From assembly GCA_917880885.1 (NCBI GenBank), contig OU862928.1, forward strand, positions 11,985,721 through 12,049,720: 64,000 bases of DNA, in the 5' to 3' direction. The notes beneath the pieces are model-generated. The model was not told where the DNA came from. It made no database searches and saw only the letters and a list, made by a program, of their open reading frames with translations. Shown piece by piece: positions 1 to 10,918 of this stretch. The first letter of the stretch is position 1, and each line of letters begins with the position of its first letter. Origin of the DNA: Limnephilus marmoratus. Its lineage: Eukaryota; Arthropoda; Insecta; Trichoptera; Limnephilidae. A program made the translations under genes and the position numbers.

Positions 1-164
1 ACATCCCATGTGGTCGAACATAGGATCATTTTTAAAAAGAACTCGTCGTCTATTGTTTTACACATTTATAAAGATATTGTAGCTTTCTATTGCGTTTCAA
101 AATCCTTTGAGTTATCTTTTTATTTTAAAATGTTGGATACTACACTTCTGTTATCACACGACGG

Positions 165-985
165 CCTCCTGTAGTCGAGGGGTAAGGCTCTCAACTAGCG
201 ATCCAGATGTCACAAGTTTCGATCCCAGCGTGCACAAGTAATTTTTATTGTATAATTTGGGGGGCGGTTATGGGTACCGCTGTCCCGGGAACCATTTATT
301 GGATAACCAACATCTCTGCCATAGGTCACCCCGAGTGGTTCGCTACGTTTGGTGACTTAGCAAGGGTGCCCGGGTTCATGTTCATGTTCATGAAGTTCGT
401 CCAGGTCTTGGCGGCGGATACGACTGCCCACCTGCTGCGTGGCGAGAGAGAGACTGGTTAAGGGAGGCCTTTTGACCTTTCCAGCCGGACTCTCCTGACT
501 CTCTCGCCTTGCACCGCAATTGGAGGGATGGATTCATACGTCCGTCACTCCCGGATACACTGACCCCCAGATTCCTACCCACCCCTCATACCCTTTTTCT
601 TCCCAAAAGTTCCTATCCTTACCTTCCTTAAAAAGACCCTCCAAAGGGAAATTATTTTCCTCAGGGCCACCTGTGTGGAGCTAATCTAAAAAAATATATT
701 TTCACAACACAATCATTAAAAAAAACGTATGGTGTATTATTTGTGGCACGTTCCAGAGTGGAAGATACTCTCAGTATCACCCTGGTGTAAGACCGCCATT
801 TCGAATTGAAGCATTGCTTGAAATAGCTTTAGCCCTGGTTGGTGACTCGATCTGAATAGCCAGGTACCTACCAACCTTCATAACTGCATCCCCTTCCCGC
901 TACATCCGGCCACACAAAATGGGGTATGCCATAGCCTGACTGGGTCCAGGCGGTTGGGAGCAGTTGGGACTCCTGTGCGGTATTA
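165..985 (+). mobile_element. tRNA-derived SINE, split copy A
   Basis: The 5' part (about 165-257) is tRNA-like, with an A-box-like stretch TAGTCGAGGGG and a decayed B-box GTTTCGATCCC. The body resumes at about 722-985 with the block CCAGAGTGGAAGATACT that also occurs in the SINEs at 36.1 kb and 62.9 kb. Between the halves sits a short LINE-derived element (258-700). The match of both halves to the uninterrupted copy at 62880-63200 supports one SINE split by a later insertion. It is not a functional tRNA gene: the acceptor stem does not pair and a long unique body follows. Confidence 0.7.
258..700 (+). mobile_element. LINE-derived short element, copy 1
   Basis: It starts with a GGGGGGCGG-like 5' end and continues through a block shared with the 5' region of the intact LINE at 37.2-40.8 kb (GGTTCGCTACGTTTGGTGAC). 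It ends with the LINE's 3' tail (CTCAGGGCC, CTGTGTGGAG, then an A-run). The reverse-transcriptase coding region is missing, so the 5' and 3' ends of the LINE are fused. It interrupts an older SINE. Non-autonomous; presumably mobilised in trans by the LINE, which is inference. Confidence 0.7.
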
Positions 986-1145
986 ACATAAAAATAAAAT
1001 CATGTAAATCAGACCAACCTTTCGGGTCTGATTGTACTAAATCTCCGATTTATACGCCGTAATAAATATAATAAAAATAATATGTGTATAATTTGAATAG
1101 CATTGTTTTAGAGCGAAAACGCTTTACAATATATATTTTCTTTAC

Positions 1146-1544
1146 ATAAGCTCCACGCAGGAGGCCCTGAGGAATACAATTTCCCTCAGGGCCTATGTCA
1201 TCTTAGGGGATGCTGTGTGGAGGGTCTTTTTGAGGAAAGGAAGAATAAGAAGTTCTGGGATGGAAAAATGAATGAGGGGTGGGTAGGAATCTGGGGGTTA
1301 GTGTGTATAGGAGTGACGGACGTAAGAAACCGTCCTTCCAACTGCGGTGCAAGGAAATGGGGTCGAGAGAGTCCGGTTGGAAAGGTCCAAAGGACTCCTT
1401 CACGCAGTCTCTCTCGATCCAGCCCGCCACGCAGCTGGTGGGCAGACTCATCCGCCGTCAAGACCTGGACAAACCTCACCTCATGAACCCGGGCACTCCT
1501 GCTAAGTCACCAAACGTAGCGAACCACTTGGGGAGACCTTTTCA
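1146..1544 (-). mobile_element. LINE-derived short element, copy 2
   Basis: Minus-strand copy of the same family. It is read here from its 3' tail (CTCCACGCAGGAGGCCCTGAGG, split by the stem-loop) towards its 5' block, and stops at AGCGAACCACTTGGGG, about 100 bp short of the normal 5' end. It abuts the 3' end of copy 3 directly, giving a head-to-tail pair. The open frames across it are shadows of repeat sequence. Confidence 0.7.
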
Positions 1545-1935
1545 CAGCTCCATACAGGAGGCTCTGAGGAAAATAATTCCCTTCAGGGCCTATGTCATTT
1601 TTGGGAAGGAAGTAGAGGAAGTTGTTGGAAAGAAAAAGGTATGAGGGGTGGGTAGGAATCTGGGGGTCAGTGTGTCAAGGAGTGACGGACGTATGAATCA
1701 ATCCCTCCCCACTGCGGGTAATGCGATGTTCCGAGAGTCCTGCTGGAGAGGTCTACAGATCTTCCCCGCAGTTGGTGGGCAGACGCATCCGTCGCCAAGA
1801 TCCGGACCAAACTCACCCCACGAACCCGGCCATCCCTTCTAAGTCACCAAACGTAGTGAACCACTTGGGGTGACCTATGGCAGAGGTGTTGGTTATCCAA
1901 TAAATGGTCCCGGAGCGGCGGTACCCATACACGCC
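1545..1935 (-). mobile_element. LINE-derived short element, copy 3
   Basis: Minus-strand copy immediately downstream of copy 2. Its 3' stem-loop region (CAGGAGGCTCTGAGG) is followed by the internal region and an intact 5' end, including the complement of the block GGTAACCAACACCTCTGCC near 1880-1900. It ends in a CCCATACACGCCTC-like 5' terminus at about 1930. Confidence 0.7.
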
Positions 1936-2934
1936 TCTCAAATAATAACGACGAATAAACGTAAGACTAACGGTTATAACTAACGGTTGATGACCTGCTT
2001 AATGCACTAATTGCATTCACTGGCTGCTGCTCGTCAATCAACAATAAAACACGCCTGAAACATTATTTAATAAGTATAACTGTCTGAAAATGTACGTTTT
2101 CATTTATGATTTTACGATGTTATTATTTTACAAAACCTTACTCTTGAAACTTGTTTCCAACCATGTAACAAATTATTTCTAAAAAATTGTCGAATGTTCT
2201 AAAAAAACTATTTAAAAATCACACCCGAATATTTAGGCCTCACAGCGAAACATAGGACACAAAAGCTAAATCCATAAGTATCAAAGTTCAATGATTTGAA
2301 AATCTTTCCGATCTCCCTGTAATACCAAGCACTTTAGATAAAGCAACTTCACGCAAGAGTACGCGCTCTTGTCTAACATCCAGTGTCTAATATCCAACTT
2401 TCGCAAACAAGAATTCGTCACTTTGGCCAACATCCATATTAAAAACGTGTTTTCTGCGTAATTTTATACATTTAGAACATATTGTACTTAAAAAAAACAA
2501 CTTGTAATACTTTAAAACATTTTAGTAGACTTAAAATTCAGCTAATTTCAATTTATATGCCTTTTTCGTAAAAAAACTTTAAAGCGCTGTTTCTCACGAT
2601 TTACGTTTTGGTCTGTTAGATAAAAACGAACTAAAGCGAAGATAGGTAAATGGATTACAAAAGAATTTTACAGTCTAAACATATTAACATTAATTTTTTA
2701 ATGTTAACATTAATTTTTTATTTGTGTTAAGGAACATTTATTGCCTATTTTATGCCATCACGGTACCGATACCGTGAAACTATTAAAAATTTTATAAAAA
2801 CATCTTTTGACTACCATCTAGTTTATTTAAAAAAAAATACTTCACACACACTTATCATGGAATTGAAAATGTGAACATTTTCCATACACCTGTTTGAGTT
2901 TGTCCTCGTTCGTACTTTTTAATTCTTTTAACGT
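1936..2934. other. AT-rich stretch without recognisable features
   Basis: About 1 kb of A+T-rich sequence. I see no long open frame, splice-site-flanked frame, inverted-repeat ends or match to the other repeats in the window, apart from a short direct duplication of TTAACATTAATTTTTTA at about 2684-2718. Confidence 0.5.
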
Positions 2935-3395
2935 ACAGGGCCCGCAGATCCTTTAATAGTACACAACTGCTAACTCCGTAAAAATCGCAAGTGTCTCCCA
3001 CGGTTAAATTTGGCAGCCGCCTCTGGTCTGGAGCCCCAATGTACCTGAAAAAACCCTCGACTCTTTGTAGAAACAGGTAGTTTTATAGATTCTCCCATCT
3101 TAGCAAACGGATTGCAATAATTTCTTCCATACAAAATGACAACACCTGTTGAAAATAAATAAAACTTTTGGAGAGTGATGAAATCACACAATTCACCATA
3201 CATACGGTTGTTTTTGGGGATTTTGAAAAATTAAAACTTTGATAATTATTTTAACTAGTAAAATACTAACTTTAAAAATAAAAATGCAGTTATTTAAGTT
3301 AGGTCATTATTTAAAAAAAAAAATTTTGGACTGGAGTTCCTTATTGCAATCTTTAGAGCACAAGCGTCGGGTGGGAATGCTCTCCTTGTTTTTTT
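2935..3395 (+). pseudogene. Decayed 3' fragment of the resident LINE
   Basis: Plus-strand sequence from about 2935 is clearly related to the reverse-transcriptase C-terminal region of the LINE at 37.3-40.3 kb. Recognisable peptides are a YSTQLL block, a SQVSPTVKFGSRLWSGAP block and, near 3350, a LEHKRRVGMLSLF block. Stops and frame changes break it and the middle is degraded. It is cut off at 3395 by the opposite-strand short element that follows. A dead, 5'-truncated insertion. Confidence 0.7.
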
Positions 3396-3802
3396 TTACA
3401 TTAGCTCCACACAGGAAGCCCTGAGGAAAATAATTCCCCTCAGAGTCTATGTCATCTTGGGGATGCTGTGTGGAGGGTCTTTTTAGGGAAAAGAAGGAGA
3501 GGTAGTCGTGGGAAGGAAAGGGTACGAGGGGTGGATAGGAATCTGGGGGTCAGTGTGTCCAGGAGTGACGGATAAATGAATCAATCCCCCCCTCTGCAGG
3601 TCTTCTTCAACCAGTCTCTCCCGATCCGGCCTGCCACGCAGTTGGTGGGCAGACGCATCCGCCGCCAAGATCCGGACAAACCTCACCCCATGAACCCGGT
3701 CACCCCTGCTAAGTCACCAAACGAAGCGAACCACTTGGGGTGACCTATGGCACAGGTGTTGGTAATCCAATAAATGGTTCCCGGGGCGGCGCTACCCATA
3801 CC
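3396..3802 (-). mobile_element. LINE-derived short element, copy 4
   Basis: Minus-strand copy with a full 3' stem-loop region (CTCCACACAGG, GCCCTGAGG, CTGTGTGGAG) and 5' block (CAAACGAAGCGAACCACTTGG), ending at about 3802 near GTACCCATACC-like sequence. It interrupts the decayed LINE fragment on its left. Confidence 0.7.
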
Positions 3803-3902
3803 TATGTCCCACATTGATACAGTGGATCATTTTCCCTCATTGAAAATAAGAAATATTACCTTTCTCCCCGTATAATAATGGAGTTATTTTTTTTTCATTA
3901 AT

Positions 3903-3995
3903 ACCACATGGGAGGCCCTGAGGAAAATAATTACCCTGGGTGGTACACAGTGGGTGGTATACAGTGGGTGGTATACAGTGGGTGGTATACAGTGG
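3903..3995 (-). repeat. LINE 3' tail scrap plus 14-bp minisatellite
   Basis: A remnant of the LINE 3' stem-loop (GGAGGCCCTGAGG, 3911-3923) leads straight into about four copies of a 14-bp unit GGGTGGTATACAGT (3938-3995). The 108-bp satellite begins 40 bp further on. Confidence 0.65.
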
Positions 3996-4036
3996 AACAA
4001 TCTATACAGTTACAGCTTATAAATTTAACAGTGGAC

Positions 4037-5524
4037 CGAGGATAGAATTCCATTTAATTTAAAATAATAAACACTACAAATTAACCAAGTGCATTCACCA
4101 CCAGGATCTAGACTCTAGACAAACCTTACCCCATGCATGCATCACGAGGATAGAATTCCATCTAATTTAAAATATTAAACACTACAAATTAACCAAGTGC
4201 ATTCACCACCAGGATCTAGACTCTAGACAAACCTTACCCCATGCATGCATCACGAGGATAGAATTCCATCTAATTTAAAATAATAAACACTACAAATTAA
4301 CCAAGTGCATTCACCACCAGGATCTAGACTCTAGACAAACCTTACCCCATGCATGCATCACGAGGATAGAATTCCATCTAATTTAAAATATTAAACACTA
4401 CAAATTAACCAAGTGCATTCACCACCAGGATCTAGACTCTAGACAAACCTTACCCCATGCATGCATCACGAGGATAGAATTCCATCTAATTTAAAATAAT
4501 AAACACTACAAATTAACCAAGTGCATTCACCACCAGGATCTAGACTCTAGACAAACCTTACCCCATGCATGCATCACGAGGATAGAATTCCATCTAATTT
4601 AAAATATTAAACACTACAAATTAACCAAGTGCATTCACCACCAGGATCTAGACTCTAGACAAACCTTACCCCATGCATGCATCACGAGGATAGAATTCCA
4701 TCTAATTTAAAATATTAAACACTACAAATTAACCAAGTGCATTCACCACCAGGATCTAGACTCTAGACAAACCTTACCCCATGCATGCATCACGAGGATA
4801 GAATTCCATCTAATTTAAAATATTAAACACTACAAATTAACCAAGTGCATTCACCACCAGGATCTAGACTCTAGACAAACCTTACCCCATGCATGCATCA
4901 CGAGGATAGAATTCCATCTAATTTAAAATAATAAACACTACAAATTAACCAAGTGCATTCACCACCAGGATCTAGACTCTAGACAAACCTTACCCCATGC
5001 ATGCATCACGAGGATAGAATTCCATCTAATTTAAAATAATAAACACTACAAATTAACCAAGTGCATTCACCACCAGGATCTAGACTCTAGACAAACCTTA
5101 CCCCATGCATGCATCACGAGGATAGAATTCCATCTAATTTAAAATAATAAACACTACAAATTAACCAAGTGCATTCACCACCAGGATCTAGACTCTAGAC
5201 AAACCTTACCCCATGCATGCATCACGAGGATAGAATTCCATCTAATTTAAAATAATAAACACTACAAATTAACCAAGTGCATTCACCACCAGGATCTAGA
5301 CTCTAGACAAACCTTACCCCATGCATGCATCACGAGGATAGAATTCCATCTAATTTAAAATATTAAACACTACAAATTAACCAAGTGCATTCACCACCAG
5401 GATCTAGACTCTAGACAAACCTTACCCCATGCATGCATCACGAGGATAGAATTCCATCTAATTTAAAATATTAAACACTACAAATTAACCAAGTGCATTC
5501 ACCACCAGGATCTAGACTCTAGAC
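4037..5524 (+). repeat. 108-bp satellite array, left part
   Basis: About 13.8 almost identical tandem monomers of exactly 108 bp, each containing GAGGATAGAATTCC, CAAATTAACCAAGTGCATTC, ACTCTAGACAAACC and the self-complementary ATGCATGCAT. The only regular difference is AATAATAAAC versus AATATTAAAC; the two types alternate at the left end and then come in runs. This is not a CRISPR array, because there are no variable spacers and the whole unit is conserved. The array is interrupted at 5525 by a hAT element and resumes at 8481. Confidence 0.95.
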
Positions 5525-5773
5525 CATAGATTCCCAACCTTTTTTTGCCCACCGCCCCCTTTGAGAATTTATTTTTTCCTAACGCCCCCCAACAACTCGT
5601 AAATCTGAAACGGCAATTGTCACGATTATATTTACCACAACGGGGGGGGGGGGGAGGGGGGGGGCGCAATGGGATGGGATGAAGCAAGATGGGATTTTTT
5701 ATTGAAAATTTAATTAGTTATAACATAGTTATTCATTTTATTTAGTTATAAAATGTTTACTCTTATGTCTAAT

Positions 5774-6784
5774 CAGCGGCATAGCGTGGGTTTCGGCCGC
5801 CCGAGGCGGAGGAAAATTTTGTCAAATGGAATTTTACATTCTGAAAACTGGTTTAATCCTTCGAATAATAAGAAAAAATATCTACAAACTTTTGCCTGTC
5901 AATGTTTTCGCACAAAATTTCCGGTTCTTCCCATGCATTTTAAATATTCCTTATATTGTTATTTTAACCTTTTGGAAAAAACAAAATTGTTCTAAAATCT
6001 AGATAAAGTACTTTTTCCGACGTGTTAATTAGAACATTATTGATTCTAAATATTAAAATTTTGATATTGAATATGTGAATTGACTCAAAAATACACGGCT
6101 GCGAATATTCGAATTAAAGTACCTAAAATAGAATAAACTTAAAATTTTAAATACAGATTCCTTTTCTTAAATAAAATTGTAATAAAACTGTATCTTAACT
6201 TTTTATTGCAATCACAAATTTATTTTAAAATTAAATGTGTGGGCATAATTTCAGTGTTTTATTTTAAAATTAAATGTGTGGGACAATTTGCGTCTCCTAT
6301 GATTAGACGGGTTAAATTAAATCTGTATTTGGCGAATTAAAACCACACTCAGAATAAGATAATAGTTTCTCTTTGATTCTGGCGGCACATAAATAGTCTG
6401 CAACTAGAATTTTGTAACTGCACTTCGAATAAAATAATTGTCTGTTTCGAAATGTATCAGCAGATGAATACACAACTGAAATTCATTCGTTAATACATTC
6501 TGAACACAATACTGATTTTAATTTTAAGAGTGAATCTGTTTGCTAGTTATCAGCTTGAATTAGAATTACTCTCATATGCTTGCGGTTTTCCTACGATTTG
6601 CGACATTTGCAGCTTAAAAAAATATAATTATAAATATTTTTAATAAATTATAAAAAAAGAGTTGGATTAGTAAACGAAAGTATCATAGAACATTTTCAAA
6701 TAATGATTTGAAATGGTTTAAAATTTTCCAAGATAATATTATTATTTATTGTGAAAATTTGCCGCCCCCCTCGCTATGCCACTG
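5774..6784. mobile_element. Nested hAT-like element, 1,011 bp
   Basis: It begins CAGCGGCATAGCG and ends CGCTATGCCACTG, imperfect inverted repeats of the CAGTGGCATAGCG type common in hAT elements. Flanking octamers TGTCTAAT (5766-5773) and TGTATAAT (6785-6792) match in 7 of 8 positions. No transposase frame remains. It lies inside the larger hAT element and is therefore younger than it, or was carried by it. Confidence 0.75.
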
Positions 6785-7549
6785 TGTATAATATATTATT
6801 TTCTAAAACTACTTACTATAATATTATTTCCTACCTACTTACTAAAATTTGGACTTTACAACATTAAGACATAATCCACGAAAAACTGCAAGACTTTAAG
6901 TTTCCTTAACATTTACCGGGAGTTCATTGAACATTTTAAAACATTTATGATAAATGTTGTTTTGTGTTCCCGTTTGTGTTTCTCCCTGCATATCCTTTCC
7001 CGTGGGTCTCCGTTTCCCTTCCCCTCCCGCGTTCCCCGTCCACCTTCGCCGCCTTCCCTCTCCCTTCTCCCACTCCCCAGTCCCGCCAACCCCCCTCCCG
7101 CGTTCCATATATTCAGTCCCAGTACATTCAGTTTTCAAACAACTCGCGTGCCAGCTTTTACAATGTTTTTATTCAAATTTTATTTTTTCATAAATTACAA
7201 ATATTCATTTTAATAAGAACAATCAATCAAAACTGGTACCTAACATAGATGCCTATTTAAAATATCTGAAATTTAAAAAATCCATAGATAATTCTTTTCT
7301 TACAAAAAAAACAGCTGCCTGCTAAATTCAATTTCACCAAACGTGCGCACTGTCAAACGCGCGAACTGTCAAACGTGCAAAGTTAAGATAGTCGTTAAGT
7401 TTTCTTAAATTATTCAATTTTCTTAAACTTTCTTTCCGTGAGAACATTCTACAAAGTATAAGAAATCTTTTTAAAAAAGATGAATGAAATAGGTAAAGTC
7501 GTTATGTTATGGCGTGACCAAGGGAAACAGGGATTAATTTATATATATA

Positions 7550-8270
7550 TGTAGATTAGTTATAGGCATTAATTCATTTACTACTGTTTCAGATGTCCTA
7601 CTAGTTCCATCGGCTTTTCCGTCTAAATTTCCTTGTTTATCGCAGATCCGCTTTTTGTTTTGTAAAGCATAATTACATAATTTATCCTTATTTTAGTTCT
7701 TTTAATTCCTGTTCGTTATACTTCGTGTTCCCTGAGGCTTTGGACTATTATAGTGATCAGATATTTTGAGTTCTTATGCAGCATTAACTTCGGCATAAAA
7801 TACATTTGAAATTACCAAATCAATCACGGTTTCAGAGTTTTTTCATATTCTTGTATATTTTTTGACAAGTGCAATTTATGATGCTTTGTAATGTTGTGCT
7901 TTTTGTATTGGTTTTCATCATGTCAATATTAAAATCTCCACAGATGATTTTATCATGTCTCTTCTATTTTTTATTTGCTTACGGCACCATTCTTCAAAAA
8001 AATCTAATCATTTTGATTTGGGGAATGATAAATAGCTGCATAGGCTCCCCGCTTAAAATCCTTTTGAATTTCAATAGCCAGTATCCAGGTATTATTTTTT
8101 TATGTAGTACCGCATTTATTGTGACTTTGTAAGGGATATTGTTTTGAATTAATCAATTAATATGATAACTCTACCAGTACGCCTGCTAATATCTTATTGT
8201 CGAATAGCCTTGAAATGTAATTTCATTTTGGTTAATTTCTTCGATAATATAGATTTCGCTCATCATCATC
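7550..8270 (-). pseudogene. Decayed LINE apurinic endonuclease domain
   Basis: Read on the minus strand with frame changes, this stretch shows motifs of the APE-type endonuclease of non-LTR retrotransposons: IYHSPNQND, then ICGDFNIDM, then ETVIDLVISNVFYAEVNAA followed by KISDH. Order and spacing match the endonuclease of Jockey/CR1-type elements. Several frameshifts and stops make it non-functional. No reverse-transcriptase part follows within the surrounding hAT element. Confidence 0.65.
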
Positions 8271-8480
8271 ATGTGCGGTGTGTAATATTTTAGTCTTGTC
8301 CTTGTCTTGTCTTCGACTTGTTCGATATGTGCTAGTAAACTAGCTATGGGTTTCTCTGGGTTTCCTACCGCCCCCCTGAAAGTCTGAAACGCCCCCCAAT
8401 TTTCTCTTTGCCTTCTACCGCCCCCTGAGGATCTGAAACGCCCCCCAAGGGGGCGTTATCGCCCACGTTGGGAACCTATG

Positions 8481-8621
8481 CTCTAGACAAACCTTACCCC
8501 ATGCATGCATCACGAGGATAGAATTCCATCTAATTTAAAATAATAAACACTACAAATTAACCAAGTGCATTCACCACCAGGATCTAGACTCTAGACAAAC
8601 CTTACCCCATGCATGCATCAC
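8481..8621 (+). repeat. 108-bp satellite array, right part
   Basis: Continuation of the satellite after the hAT insertion, about 1.3 monomers starting with the duplicated CTCTAGAC and ending in the ATGCATGCATCACC segment. Confidence 0.95.
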
Positions 8622-8659
8622 CCCAAAAAATCATGATTTTGAATTTCTTTTTCTAAATC

Positions 8660-8745
8660 AGTGGTTGCTGACCTTTTTTTGACCAGGGACCACTATGACA
8701 TTTATATGTTCTCACAGGGACCACAAGGTACAATAATGATTAACT
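8660..8745 (+). mobile_element. End fragment of a hAT-like element
   Basis: The sequence CAGTGGTTGCTGACC followed by a T-run and GACCAGGGACCAC resembles the terminal repeat of hAT elements. No matching second end was found, because LINE sequence follows from about 8770. Confidence 0.5.
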
Positions 8746-8770
8746 GTTAACCGCATAATTAAAAGCGTCC

Positions 8771-9448
8771 TTGCAATTACTATCATTTTGCAATTTAATA
8801 TGCTCTTCTTGGACATCTTCAGCTACCTCTCTGTCTTTAATCATCTCCGTCATAGGCATTATATTCGACAGTAAACTCACCTTTGTATGTCATATTAATC
8901 CTATTATCAATAAGGCCCTTAAGACTCTTGGTTTTGTATTGAGAACTGCAAAAGATTTCAATAATTTAGGCACATTTATCATGTTATATAAAACCCTTGT
9001 CGGATGCCAACTTGAATATAACTCTACATTATGGTCTCCCTTTTACAATATTCATTCAGACAATATTGAAAAGATTCAACATAAGTTTCTAAGGTTTATA
9101 AACTATAAATTGCATATTCCTATACAAAACATTGATTACAATTACCTCCTGGATAAAATGTCACTATTGAAACTTCCAGAAAGAAGAATAAGTACGGATT
9201 TAATACTATTACATAAAATACTACATTACAAAATTGACTGTCCTGAATTACTTCAATTTATCAATATCCATGTTCCCAAACAATCATGCCGACACTTATT
9301 ACCCTTTTACTTCAATAACACCAGGACACTAGCTTATCAAGATTCTTCCGATAAATATTCTGATCTGGGTGACGTATTTCATCTTAAAACTAATCGGTAT
9401 AAATGTTGTATATTCTATCACTTTTATTCTTTAAGACACAAATAGACA
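8771..9448 (+). pseudogene. C-terminal fragment of a non-LTR reverse transcriptase
   Basis: An open frame of 224 codons covers the region after the reverse-transcriptase catalytic core of a Jockey/CR1-like LINE. Diagnostic blocks are GIIFDSKLTFVCHI, LVGCQLEYNSTLWSP and IEKIQHKFLRFINYK. These correspond to the DLGIVFDPKLTF, RSKLEYASGVWTP and EQIQKKFLRYV blocks of the LINE at 50.9-53.6 kb, but it is a different family. The first 30 or so residues do not fit and are probably unrelated sequence. The catalytic core and endonuclease are absent, so this is a 5'-truncated remnant. Confidence 0.8.
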
Positions 9449-9542
9449 TATGTACCTACCTAATAACTTCTATGCTACTACTATGTTGTTTTGTAGAATC
9501 TTTTAAATTCAATTATATGCGTGAGGATTCTTAGTTTCTGTT

Positions 9543-9978
9543 GGAGGCGTCTACTAATATCTACAGGAATTCCAAAAACTGAAAAAATCGAATTAATATC
9601 TATGAGAAGGAAAGTGTTGACGAATTGTTGACTACAGCTCAAACTGTTGACGAATATCTATGAAAACCAAAGTGTTGACGAATATCTACAGCACTGGCAG
9701 AGGTTGGATTTGCAATTATGTATAGCATATTGGAATAACGTAATATTGCGTATGCAGTTTAAAAAACTTAATTTATGTAAGTATGTGTGTAAAAATCCCT
9801 AATATCGGACTATTGGACACATTTAGCTGATTAATCCAACCTACGCTCTGTAGATATTAGTTCAACCTACGCTCTGTAGATATTAGTCAACACTCTGAAG
9901 TTTGTAGATATTAGTTCAACATATGAGCTGTAGATAGTCGTCCGACATACAGGCTGTAGATATTAGTATCTGGAGTCA
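9543..9978. mobile_element. TIR element with TAATATCTAC repeats, copy 1
   Basis: It starts GGAGGCGTCTACTAATATC and ends with the complement of TGACTCCAGATACTAATATC. It is flanked by perfect 8-bp duplications TTTCTGTT (9535-9542 and 9979-9986). The interior repeats the motif AATATCTACAG, or its complement, about ten times on both sides. No coding frame. A non-autonomous DNA transposon; the 8-bp duplication is compatible with hAT or another 8-bp superfamily. A second copy lies at 50773-53932. Confidence 0.8.
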
Positions 9979-10348
9979 TTTCTGTTTACATCTTTATCTG
10001 TGTATTTTGTTTTGTGTTTTGCAGCAACCTTTTTTGTCATTAGCTTTATATTTTTCTTTATTGTTTAAATTTGTAAGTATTTACTTTGATACAAATGGTT
10101 TGTAAAATTTTATAAGAAAACCCCACTAGGGTGTGTAATAAATAAATTAACCACTCAGGTATTTTGGGATTACGCAATTTTTTTTTATCTTAAACATACT
10201 TTTATAGATGTAACGAAGATTTATAAAAACTTTGTGTTATTTCCGCTTTGCAATTAAAGCTCTATAAAAGAAACATTTCTGAACACAGCTGAATACCAAC
10301 AACTGTTTTTGAAAGGTTGTGAAATAACAACCAACCGGTCGGCTTTAA

Positions 10349-10591
10349 CACTCCAATACACGCACCCCCTAGTGAGTCATAAATACACGCGTGTCATCTG
10401 TCAGATGACTGTTCACTTATTTGTCAAAAGTGAATAGTATAATTGTTTTTTCGCAATTTTGCAGGAATGTCGAGCTAGGCGAGCTTGGGGAATACTAGGG
10501 CGGGGGACCAGGTTCCCCTCCTCCCTTCATCAAACTTATGACGAAAAAACAGAACTGGTCATCTGTGAGATGACACGCGTGTATTGGAGTG
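10349..10591. mobile_element. TTAA-flanked MITE
   Basis: Inverted ends CACTCCAATACACGC and GCGTGTATTGGAGTG are flanked by TTAA on both sides (10345-10348 and 10592-10595). A second inner inverted pair (CACGCGTGTCATCTGT and its near complement) lies next to the left and right ends. TTAA duplication suggests a piggyBac- or Kolobok-type element. 243 bp, non-coding. Confidence 0.75.
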
Positions 10592-10646
10592 TTAAACAAA
10601 TATACAAGTGATTCAAACAAAGTAACATTGTTTCATTTATTTATAA

Positions 10647-10918
10647 CTAGCAGACCCGGCCACACGTTGCTGTGGCTAACGAAACACACGCCATTACCCA
10701 ACCTTTATAAAATCCACACCAGCCGCTTGCCAGCTGCCCGCTGCCTAAATTGAATATTTGAATTTCTCGGCTTTTATCTACTATAATAAGCGTGTATTAT
10801 ACATATAAACCTTCTTCTTGAATCACTATCTATTGGCGAAAACCGCATGAAAATTCGTTGCTTAGTTTAAAAGATCTATGCGCATATACATTTTGAGCGA
10901 CTTCATTTTATACTATGT
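10647..10918 (-). mobile_element. Non-autonomous Helitron, CTAGCAGACCCGG family
   Basis: On the minus strand the 3' end reads GCCACAGCAACGTGTGGC, a 6-bp-stem hairpin, then CGGGTCTGCTAG followed by T. That is the hairpin plus CTAG arrangement of Helitron 3' ends. The same end occurs at 60525 and 62033 on the plus strand. The 5' boundary is approximate. Confidence 0.65.

Larger units (their letters stand above)
5525..8480. mobile_element. hAT-type element inserted in the satellite
   Basis: The ends are inverted repeats: CATAGATTCCCAACC on the left, and GGTTGGGAACCTATG-like sequence (GTTGGGAACCTATG) on the right. Eight-base target duplications CTCTAGAC flank it (5517-5524 and 8481-8488), and both copies are satellite sequence, so the empty site is known exactly. 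TIR form and 8-bp duplication are typical of the hAT superfamily. No intact transposase is present. The interior holds another hAT-like element and a decayed LINE endonuclease domain. Both terminal regions are rich in CGCCCCCC runs. Confidence 0.9.

Noticed and set aside
1198..1644. Several overlapping 80-120 residue frames
   Set aside because: They fall in LINE-derived short elements and recur only as shadows of that repeat on both strands.
4037..5524. CRISPR-like array
   Set aside because: The whole 108-bp unit is conserved with no variable spacers, in a eukaryotic context. It is a satellite.
6896..7248. Pro/Ser-rich or Gly/Arg-rich small proteins
   Set aside because: The stretch is a C-rich simple-sequence region resembling Helitron interiors, with no motifs or splice sites.
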